Positions 11,029-17,047 of a DNA stretch of 64,000 nt are shown here, one piece after another; position 1 is the first letter of the stretch, and each line of letters begins with the position of its first letter. Source of the stretch: Pedobacter frigiditerrae (GTDB taxonomy: Bacteria; Bacteroidota; Bacteroidia; Sphingobacteriales; Sphingobacteriaceae). The position numbers and the translations under genes were made by a program. Under the pieces are notes generated by a model, which saw only the letters and a program-made list of their open reading frames with translations, was not told the origin of the DNA and ran no database searches. The DNA lies in NCBI RefSeq assembly GCF_004331645.1, contig NZ_SJSK01000007.1, positions 87,718 to 151,717 on the forward strand, written 5' to 3'.

Positions 11029-11628
11029 ATGAATCAAGTTTGTATAAGTTCTACAATAATAAATAGAAATATAATTTGGGATTATTTTTCCATAAAAGAT
11101 ATAAAGGAACTGAGGTTTAGTTATATTGATTCAACGATTCCTTTTTGGTCAATCGATGAAAAATCATTAATCTTGTTGACTGCCGAACTAGAAGGCTTGA
11201 TAGATTTCTATTTATCTAAAATAAAAAAAACTGGGAAATCTAATACCCTTATTGAATATAAAAGAGATGTTTATAATTTAAATTTTAGGGATGAAACAGA
11301 ATGGTATTTAGGTTTTCTGATGGACCTTTATGATATGTTGAATAGTACGATTCAATTCAGCGAAAAACTATATATATTCAATAGAGATTTAATAAAGAAA
11401 GATGAATGTGATAGCATTATAACCTATTTGCGTGGTAGTATTTGGTTAAATGAAAAAGAATTATTTGATGGAATAAATCTCCATAGAAAACAAATAAGTA
11501 ATGACTTGAATCTTAATATTAAAACCTTGCAATCAGGATTAAAAAAACTAATGTCTTACGGTCTGGTTTATTATGATAAAACATTAGATAGCTATTCACT
11601 TACAGCAATTGGATATATGTTTAGGTAG
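11029..11628 (+). CDS. Candidate immunity protein for the Rhs tip
   Basis: The start at 11029 (MNQVCISS) is preferred over the in-frame ATG at 10984, because the latter lies inside the rhs tip and the former begins 4 bases after the rhs stop. This gives about 199 residues. The protein is acidic to neutral, helix-rich, without signal peptide or membrane segment, so it should be cytoplasmic. Its last 60 residues (LHRKQISNDLNLNIKTLQSG, LKKLMSYGLVYYDKTLDS) look like a winged-helix pattern: two helices followed by a beta hairpin. The AT-rich composition matches the Rhs tip and not the GC-richer core, as expected for a toxin tip and immunity gene that move together. The immunity role is inferred from position only; a transcription regulator is the alternative. 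Confidence 0.55.
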   Translation: MNQVCISSTIINRNIIWDYFSIKDIKELRFSYIDSTIPFWSIDEKSLILLTAELEGLIDFYLSKIKKTGKSNTLIEYKRDVYNLNFRDETEWYLGFLMDLYDMLNSTIQFSEKLYIFNRDLIKKDECDSIITYLRGSIWLNEKELFDGINLHRKQISNDLNLNIKTLQSGLKKLMSYGLVYYDKTLDSYSLTAIGYMFR

Positions 11629-11714
11629 GGTAGTGGGTAATGTATCAAACGTGTTGGTGATTTTATAATATGTATATTATCAATTAATTAGAATTTTAAA
11701 ATATAGATTTATAG
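11629..11714 (+). repeat. Direct repeat, copy A
   Basis: This copy begins directly after the stop of the candidate immunity gene. It shares with copy B (13206-13285) an identical 33-base run starting at the motif GTGTTGGTGATTTTATAATA and a second identical 24-base run ending in AGATTTATAGG. Copy A carries about seven extra bases near its start. The two copies lie in the same orientation on either side of the IS1-family gene and the toxin-antitoxin pair. Confidence 0.75.
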
Positions 11715-11811
11715 GGGTAGTGTATCAGACGTGTTGATGAAGCCTTTAAGTAATCTTATCGTTTTATAAATCAATAGGTTACTTTTTGTTGCGATAGCTA
11801 TTTCTTGAAAA

Positions 11812-11839
11812 CCAGTGGGACAATCCCATTGGTTTTTTA
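11812..11839 (+). terminator. Rho-independent terminator ahead of the IS1 transposase
   Basis: A 9-bp stem, CCAGTGGGA paired with TCCCATTGG (one G-U pair), has a 3-base loop CAA and is followed by six T residues. It lies between the left end of the element and the transposase start at 11865. It would stop transcription coming from the rhs side, which in IS elements limits accidental transposase expression. Confidence 0.7.
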
Positions 11840-11864
11840 TTTTTAATGCCTTAAAACGCTTGAA

Positions 11865-12563
11865 ATGAATTCTAATTTATATTCGTGTATCAGATGTGTT
11901 GATGAAAAAAATGCATTGAATGTTTTTACCGATAAAGTTGTCAAGGTAGGCTTTACAAAAGCGGGCAAGCAAAGATTTCGATGCAAGGCTTGCGGAAAAA
12001 CTGGAATGGAAAATTATTCCTATCGAGCTTATGAGGTTACCCTTAATGATCATATTGTCCGATTAACGAAAGAGGGGATGGGAATTAGGAGTACGGCAAG
12101 ATACTTAAGAATATCTACCAATACCTTGCTAAGGAGAATTATATCCATTGCCAATGAATTATCCATACCTCAAATTTCTACCAACAAAACCTATGAAGTA
12201 GATGAAATGAGGACCTATATCAAGAGCAAGGATAGGGTGGTATGGATTGTATGTGCCTATGAAAGGGAAAGTAAGCGTATTGTTTCATTTTATACTGGGC
12301 ATAGGACTAACAAAACATTGAATGTTGTCTTAAAAACACTGCAACTTGCCAATGCGAAAAGGATCTTTACAGATGGATTGAGAAATTACAGGTACCTGAT
12401 AGATAAGGGTATTCATAGAGTGAAGCGGTTTGCGACCAACCATATAGAGCGTTTTAACCTTACTCTAAGAACGCATTTGAAAAGACTGAACAGGAGAACG
12501 ATCTGTTTTAGTAGGAGCTTGCTGTTATTAAATGCGGTATTGAAGATATATTTGTTTGCCTAG
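11865..12563 (+). CDS. IS1-family transposase
   Basis: A 232-residue single-frame DDE transposase. The N-terminal zinc-binding pairs are C8/C11 and C40/C43 (CKACG), followed by a helix-turn-helix region (about 65-95, GMGIRSTARYLRISTNTLLR). The catalytic residues are visible: D113 in YEVDEM, D170 in FTDGLRNY and E195 in NHIERFNLTLR. The C-terminal block TLRTHLKRLNRRTICFSRS is typical of IS1-family InsB-like proteins. In classical IS1 the product is made from two frames by frameshifting; here it is one continuous frame, as in many Bacteroidota members. The frame looks intact, but without a visible right end the element may not move on its own. Confidence 0.9.
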   Translation: MNSNLYSCIRCVDEKNALNVFTDKVVKVGFTKAGKQRFRCKACGKTGMENYSYRAYEVTLNDHIVRLTKEGMGIRSTARYLRISTNTLLRRIISIANELSIPQISTNKTYEVDEMRTYIKSKDRVVWIVCAYERESKRIVSFYTGHRTNKTLNVVLKTLQLANAKRIFTDGLRNYRYLIDKGIHRVKRFATNHIERFNLTLRTHLKRLNRRTICFSRSLLLLNAVLKIYLFA

Positions 12564-12573
12564 ATTACAGTAA

Positions 12574-12906
12574 TCAATTCAATTCTAAACTATCTACCAT
12601 TTCTTTAAGCTCATTCGTCTTAAGGTCGGCTTTTTCGCCCTTGTCATAAATAGTGAGCAGATAGACCGTTTCCGTTTCAATATATAGGTAAGTGATCACT
12701 CTTGCTCCTCCACTTTTGCCCTTTCCCTTACTACCAATAGCCAACCGAATTTTATAGCAGTTGTTTCCGATAAAAGTACCAACTTCAGGGTTAGCAGTAA
12801 TGTTTGAAATGAGTTGGGCAAACTCATTTTTGATGGATGGGAATTTTTTGGCCAGTCGCTTAAGTTCTTTCTCAAATCGGTGGGTAGGAATGATGCTATA
12901 GCTCAT
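12574..12906 (-). CDS. RelE/HigB-type toxin of a toxin-antitoxin pair
   Basis: A 110-residue protein with the small RelE/ParE-like layout: an N-terminal helix pair (FEKELKRLAKKFPSIKNEF), then a beta sheet with YKIRLAIGSKGKGKSGGAR and VITYLYIETETVYLLTIYDKGEK. This resembles the HigB-like mRNA interferase group found widely in Bacteroidota. Its start overlaps the end of the antitoxin gene by 11 bases, so the pair is translated together with the antitoxin first. Cleavage of translated mRNA is the family's usual activity; it is not shown here. The gene converges on the IS1 transposase, 10 bases away. Confidence 0.8.
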   Translation of the reverse strand: MSYSIIPTHRFEKELKRLAKKFPSIKNEFAQLISNITANPEVGTFIGNNCYKIRLAIGSKGKGKSGGARVITYLYIETETVYLLTIYDKGEKADLKTNELKEMVDSLELN

Positions 12907-13105
12907 CTAAAAGCTCTTGTGCCGTTTTCAATTTTAGTTTACCCTGTTTATGTAGACGTACCTCTTCAGCAGCCTCTTTGAGATCGTCCCAAAGTTCAAC
13001 AGCAACAGTAGTCATAGGCTTTGCCTTTTTTACAAAAGAAAGGCTGTTTAGAACTTTCATTGCGAAGGTTATCTCGCTGTCGGGAATATCTACCAGTACT
13101 TTCAT
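12896..13105 (-). CDS. Antitoxin paired with the RelE/HigB-type toxin
   Basis: A 69-residue protein that begins with a strand-helix unit (MKVLVDIPDSEITFAMKVLN) and ends in an acidic and basic helical region (LWDDLKEAAEEVRLHKQGK). This format is commonly found directly upstream of HigB-like toxins in Bacteroidota. The C-terminal helices are the likely toxin-neutralising part and the N-terminal part the likely dimer and DNA-binding part, by analogy with other type II antitoxins. It overlaps the toxin gene by 11 bases, and autoregulation of the pair is expected but no operator was identified. Confidence 0.75.
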   Translation of the reverse strand: MKVLVDIPDSEITFAMKVLNSLSFVKKAKPMTTVAVELWDDLKEAAEEVRLHKQGKLKLKTAQELLDEL

Positions 13106-13205
13106 TGTGTTAATATTTTGATATTGTAAAGTTACAAAATAAGCGAGGAATGCGAGCGTAAATTTAAGTTTTTATATGAACTATTGAAAAACGACACGTG
13201 ACGAC

Positions 13206-13285
13206 GGTAGTGTGTCAAATGTGTTGGTGATTTTATAATATGTATATTATCAACTGATTATAATTTTAAAATATAGATTTATAGG
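13206..13285 (+). repeat. Direct repeat, copy B
   Basis: This is the second copy of the 80-base repeat described at 11629-11714, in the same orientation. It starts with GGTAGTGTGTCAAATGTG, a variant of the putative IS1 left-end motif. It marks the far side of the segment carrying the IS1-family gene and the toxin-antitoxin pair. Confidence 0.75.
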
Positions 13286-13772
13286 ATAAAACCGAAGTGT
13301 AACAGCCTCTGTTTTTTTATTTAATGCTTTGTTGGGTTGTGGGTCTGGGCCGGATAGGTTTCAACGCCATTGCACTGCCTGAATTACCTAGCCACCGACA
13401 GCAGCGTTATCCTTTTGGGCAAGGAGGATTCTATTTAAGTTAAATTTCCCAAAAGATAAAGCGTATGGCGGGACTTACATTGATAGTTGCACTGCCTTTG
13501 CGCTTCTGAGGAAGATGTTGAGACGTTGAGTTGTGGGTTGTTGAGTTGTGAGAAGTCCGAAAGTCCGAAGATAAGGAGTAGAGATGGAGCAGGGATAAAA
13601 CAAAAGCTTAAGAGGTTAATCAAACGCAGTACGCATATCGCCATACCAATAAAACTTTCATCTGCATTTTAAGCCTGTTGAACTAGCAAGATTGGGTTTC
13701 TGTGTAATCATTTTTTATAAAGATGGGCAGTTTGTAACTTAAAGCCGGAAACGGCATTTTAATCGAGTTACA
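13286..13772. other. Intergenic stretch with an inverted repeat and a dispersed repeat
   Basis: No convincing gene. An imperfect inverted repeat has arms at 13404-13419 and 13448-13462 (core CTTTTGGG and CCCAAAAG, extended by GCGTTATC against GATAAAGC) around a 28-base spacer. At 13511-13612 lies a copy of the AGTCCGAAAG-type dispersed repeat also seen at 15930-16031. A small GCCG-GAAA-CGGC hairpin at 13744-13755 precedes the next gene. Short open frames on both strands here are accidental. Confidence 0.5.
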
Positions 13773-14624
13773 ATGAAAAAAATAATTTTAGTTTTACTTT
13801 TCTTGCTGCCTTTATTAGTGAAGGCACAATACCCTACCTCTTATGCAGGGGTGCCACCTTATCAGGTTTACATTTACTTGGGTACTTTGCCTGTAGATAA
13901 TGGTTATAACTATCATAAAATTAAGGCCGAGGTTTTAGGTGGAGGTTATTTTGGTACCTCATTGGGAGAGACGGTTTTCTATATCGCTAATCGTGGTGGT
14001 GGGCTACAAGTCAATAAAGTTTCTTTAGGCAGCAATTACACTGATAACTATATCCTAAAGGCTTACAACCGAACCGATGGTACAGTAGATTGTTACCTCT
14101 ATACCAATAACTACGTGGCAGTGGCCGTTAAGTCTTTCATGCTGGGTGGTGGACCAAATCTAATTACCAATACCATTACTACGGCTACGCCAAGTGGCAC
14201 AGAAATTACGCCATTGCCCATTAAATCTAATTTGGTAACGGATGTAAATGGTAACATTGGCATTGGCACCGAGAGTCCGCTAGAAAAGCTTTCGGTAAAT
14301 GGGAGAATTAGGGCCAAGGAAGTAAAGGTGGAAACAAATCCTGCCACTTGGCCAGATTATGTTTTTGAAGATGGCTACAAGATCAGGACGCTGCAAGAAT
14401 TGGAAGGTTACATTAAGACCAATAAACACCTGCCGGAAATGCCAACGGCTAAGGAAGTGGAAGCGAACGGAGTGGAGTTGGGAGAGATGAATAGACTGCT
14501 GTTGAAAAAGGTTGAGGAATTAACGCTGTTGCTGATTGAGCAAAATAAGAAGCTAATGGCACAGGGTGAGGAGATAAAGAAAATTAGAGAAGGAAGTCCG
14601 AGAGTCCGAAAGTCAGAAAGATAG
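13773..14624 (+). CDS. Orphan secreted fibre-like protein with the conserved C-terminal module
   Basis: A 283-residue protein with a signal peptide (residues 1-18, ending VKAQ). Residues of about 20-150 form a beta-rich variable domain unlike the other family members in this window. From about residue 160 the common module begins: GNIGIGTESPLEKLSVNGRI, then RAKEVKVETNPATWPDYVF, KHLPEMPTAKEVEANGVELG and EMNRLLLKKVEELTLLLIEQ. The last 11 residues (EGSPRVRKSER) are encoded by an intergenic repeat of the AGTCCGAAAG type, so the original end seems to have been replaced or extended. The gene is separated from the nine-gene array by PorP and the T9SS cargo gene. The module resembles the C-terminal region of tail-fibre-like proteins common in Bacteroidota; function unknown. 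Confidence 0.8.
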   Translation: MKKIILVLLFLLPLLVKAQYPTSYAGVPPYQVYIYLGTLPVDNGYNYHKIKAEVLGGGYFGTSLGETVFYIANRGGGLQVNKVSLGSNYTDNYILKAYNRTDGTVDCYLYTNNYVAVAVKSFMLGGGPNLITNTITTATPSGTEITPLPIKSNLVTDVNGNIGIGTESPLEKLSVNGRIRAKEVKVETNPATWPDYVFEDGYKIRTLQELEGYIKTNKHLPEMPTAKEVEANGVELGEMNRLLLKKVEELTLLLIEQNKKLMAQGEEIKKIREGSPRVRKSER

Positions 14625-14728
14625 GGGACGAGGATTGTTTAGGGTTTAGAAAGATGTTGAGACGTTGAGTTGTTGAGTCGTGAGAAGAGAGTCAGTAAAG
14701 TCGGAAAGTCGGAAAGTCCGAAAGCTGG
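14591..14728. repeat. Dispersed AGTCCGAAAG-type intergenic repeat
   Basis: Short units such as GTCGGAAAG and GTCCGAAAG recur, together with GTTGAGTTGTTGAG. The family also appears at 13511-13612, 15930-16031, 45540-45690 and 46979-47060. The first bases overlap the 3' end of the fibre-like gene. Confidence 0.7.
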
Positions 14729-14796
14729 AAATGTCGGGATTTCATTGCACTTAACATTGATGTCATTGGTTCATTTGTAATGTAAAAGACAAGATT

Positions 14797-14910
14797 GCTT
14801 AGAGATTAGCATTTAGGGTTAGGTTTAAAAACTTTGCGCTCTTTGTGTCCTTTGCGGTTAAAAAATTTAGTGCTTAAACGCCCAACGATTAACGAACAAC
14901 GAACAACGAT
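14797..14910 (+). repeat. Single copy of the ~107-bp repeat ahead of porP
   Basis: This stretch contains CTTTGCGCTCTTTGTGTCCT, a G-rich TTAGGGTTAGG run before it and CGCCCAACGATTAACGAACA after it. It is one copy of the unit found four times in tandem at 16033-16463. It ends 11 bases before the start of the PorP/SprF gene and so would form its leader. Confidence 0.75.
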
Positions 14911-14921
14911 TTATAAATTAA

Positions 14922-15929
14922 ATGAAGAAGTATTTTTTGCTGGTTTTATGTTGTTTTTCATTTGTTGCTTTTGCGCAACAGCGACCGCAGTATACGCAAT
15001 ATGTGCTCAATAATTTTTTGCTTAACCCTGCCCTGAGTGGAATAGAAAATTACACCGATGTAAAACTGGGTTATAGGCAACAATGGAAAGGTTTGGCTGA
15101 TGCACCTCAAACCAGCTTTGTTACAGCTAATTTTGCCTTGGGCGATGCCTATTTGTGGCAAAACCCGCTTTCTTTTGAAGAAGGGGGTAATGACCCCCGA
15201 AACCAGAATTACCAACAAAACTATACCGCATCGCCAGCGCACCATGGGGTAGGTTTTTCGGCCGTAATAGACAAGGCGGCCCAACTGAGAACTGCTGCCT
15301 TTAATGTGAGTTATGCTTACCACTTGCCCTTAAGTGGAACCTTGAATTTATCAGCTGGCCTTGCCGCTGGCCTAACTAAAATAGGGGTTGATGTAAATGC
15401 CCTTTTGTTGGAAAACCCAAATGACCCTGCTTTAAAGAATGCTAGTGAATCTATTTACAAGCCAGATTTAAGCGTTGGTTTATGGTTATATGGTGCGAGG
15501 TTCTTTTCGGGATTATCCATTCAGCAGTTGCTGCCACAAAAGCTAGCTTTTACGAATGATGCGAATTACAATTCGGGCAAACAGGTGCCACACTTGTTTT
15601 TAACCAGTGGTTACAAGATAGGAGTGGCGGAGGATTTGAGTCTCATTCCATCGTTCATGGTTAAACTGGTAAACCATGTACCCCTATCGGTAGATGTGAA
15701 TGCCAAATTGAACTTTAGGGATAAGTTATGGTTGGGTGCTGGTTACCGTGCCAACGATTCGATGAACCTGATGGCAGGCATCAACATCAACCACCAGTTT
15801 AACTTAACCTATGCCTATGATTTTACGACCTCGCAATTGAACCAAGTAAGCAGTGGAAGCCATGAAATTGTACTGGGCATTCTCCTTAACAATGTTTACA
15901 AGGTTGTTTGTCCGCAGAAGATGTGGTGA
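14922..15929 (+). CDS. PorP/SprF family outer-membrane protein (type IX secretion-associated)
   Basis: A 335-residue protein with a signal peptide (residues 1-18, ending FAQ) and the family's N-terminal signature QYVLNNFLLNPALSGIENY followed by YRQQWKGLADAPQT. The rest alternates amphipathic beta strands as expected for an outer-membrane barrel, and the end ...VVCPQKMW matches the family's usual terminal Cys-Pro...Trp. SprF/PorP proteins in Flavobacterium work with the T9SS in secreting or anchoring type B cargo. A gene for such a cargo lies just beyond the repeat cluster, convergent (17048-19066). Pairing of the two is inferred from position and known co-occurrence. Length and start agree with the family. 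Confidence 0.9.
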   Translation: MKKYFLLVLCCFSFVAFAQQRPQYTQYVLNNFLLNPALSGIENYTDVKLGYRQQWKGLADAPQTSFVTANFALGDAYLWQNPLSFEEGGNDPRNQNYQQNYTASPAHHGVGFSAVIDKAAQLRTAAFNVSYAYHLPLSGTLNLSAGLAAGLTKIGVDVNALLLENPNDPALKNASESIYKPDLSVGLWLYGARFFSGLSIQQLLPQKLAFTNDANYNSGKQVPHLFLTSGYKIGVAEDLSLIPSFMVKLVNHVPLSVDVNAKLNFRDKLWLGAGYRANDSMNLMAGININHQFNLTYAYDFTTSQLNQVSSGSHEIVLGILLNNVYKVVCPQKMW

Positions 15930-16031
15930 GGGGAGTTGAGTTGTTGAGATGTGAGAAGAGAGTCAGTAAAGTCGGAAAGTCCGCAAGTCCGAAGATAAAG
16001 AGCAGAGCTGGGATAGGGATAAAAGAGCTAA
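15930..16031. repeat. Dispersed AGTCCGAAAG-type intergenic repeat
   Basis: This copy follows the porP stop immediately and closely resembles 13511-13612: GTTGAGTTGTTGAG, then AGTCGGAAAGTCCGCAAGT and AAGATAAAGAGCAGAG. It carries no gene. Confidence 0.7.
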
Positions 16032-16032
16032 A

Positions 16033-16463
16033 AGATTGTTTAGCGGTTAGGGTTAGGTTTGAAAACTTTGCGCTCTTTGTGTCCTTTGCGGTTAAAAACT
16101 GAAGGCTTAAACGCCCAACGATTAACGAACAACGCACAACCATAAGATTGTTTAGAGGTTAGGTTTGAAAACTTTGCGCTCTTTGTGTCCTTTGCGGTTA
16201 AAAACTGAAGGCTTAAACGCCCAACGATTAACGAACAACGCACAACCATAAGATTGTTTAGAGGTTAGGTTTGAAAACTTTGCGCTCTTTGTGTCCTTTG
16301 CGGTTAAAAACTGAAGGCTTAAACGCCCAACGAACAACGCCCAACGCACAACCATAAGATTGTTTAGAGGTTAGGTTTAAAAACTTTGCGCTCTTTGTGT
16401 CCTTTGCGGTTAAAAAGCTTAGTGCTTAAACGCCCAACGATTAACGAACAACGAACAACGATA
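16033..16463 (+). repeat. Four tandem copies of a ~107-bp repeat
   Basis: Units begin at about 16033, 16145, 16252 and 16359. Each starts with GATTGTTTAG(A/C)GGTTAGG, contains CTTTGCGCTCTTTGTGTCCT and ends with an ACGAACAACG-type run. Copies 2 and 3 are nearly identical; copies 1 and 4 differ in a few bases and small indels. A fifth partial unit starts at about 16465. Overlapping reading frames of 60-85 codons on the minus strand are repeat translations and not genes. Confidence 0.9.
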
Positions 16464-16526
16464 AGATTGTTTAGTTAGTGTTTAGGGGTTAGGGTTGAAG
16501 CCCCTGAAAAACTAAGATTAGGTGTA

Positions 16527-16840
16527 CTTGCCCGCCTACCGCAGACAGGGGTTTCTTAGGTGGTTTAAAAAAGCTAAAAGACTAAAGCTTAGGTGTGCTC
16601 AGGTTTCTCAGGTGTTTAAAAGAGCTGAAAGGTATAAGCAGAAAGGCTAAAATTGGAAGCGACCAACTGATAACTTATTTAATAAAAATAAGATAATCTA
16701 ATTTTACTCATTGATCATGCCACTAATCCTTAGATGCCCTTACCTGCCTACCGCAGGCAGGGATTTCTTAGATGGTTAAAAAGACTAAGCTTAGTTGTAC
16801 TTACTTACCTGTCTACCGGAGGCAGGGGTTTCTTGGATGG
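16527..16840. repeat. Three dispersed palindromic repeats (CCTACCGCAGGCAGG type)
   Basis: Copies lie at about 16527-16562, 16738-16774 and 16801-16840. Each has an imperfect palindrome around CTGCCTACCGCAGGCAG followed by (G)TTTCTTRGRTGG. They resemble REP-like intergenic elements. A degenerate copy of the CTTTGCG repeat with extra CTCTGTG units follows at 16900-17040, up to the end of the convergent gene. Confidence 0.65.
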
Positions 16841-17047
16841 TGAAAAGGTACGGAAGTTGGGAAGATAGAGAATGAAAGCTTGGTTAGTGTTTAGGCTTAA
16901 AGCTGCTCTGTGCTCTCTGTGAAAAACTTTGCGCTCTCTGCGTTCTTTGCGGTAAAAAGGAGCTAGGTTAGGGTTTAGCGGTTAGATTGAGTAACGGAAT
17001 TCTCTGTCGTCTTTCGTTCAACGCATAACGAACAACGTCAAACGAAC

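Larger units (their letters stand above)
11716..12563 (+). mobile_element. IS1-family element, left end and transposase visible, right end not found
   Basis: The segment starts with a 25-base motif (11716-11740, GGTAGTGTATCAG and on) that is the likely left terminal repeat. It continues through a terminator-like hairpin to an intact transposase gene. No inverted copy of the 25-base motif was found between the transposase stop and 13205, so the right end seems lost or diverged. Related motifs occur in the same direction at about 11645, 11885 (inside the transposase start) and 13206. The boundaries are therefore uncertain. Confidence 0.55.

Noticed and set aside
13404..13462. Inverted repeat considered as an integron attC site
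   Set aside because: The core-site consensus pair is not present, and no integrase or gene cassettes occur nearby.
15886..16355. Overlapping 60-85 codon frames on both strands within the tandem repeats
   Set aside because: They are translations of the 107-bp repeat, repeat with its period and lack start context or protein-like composition.
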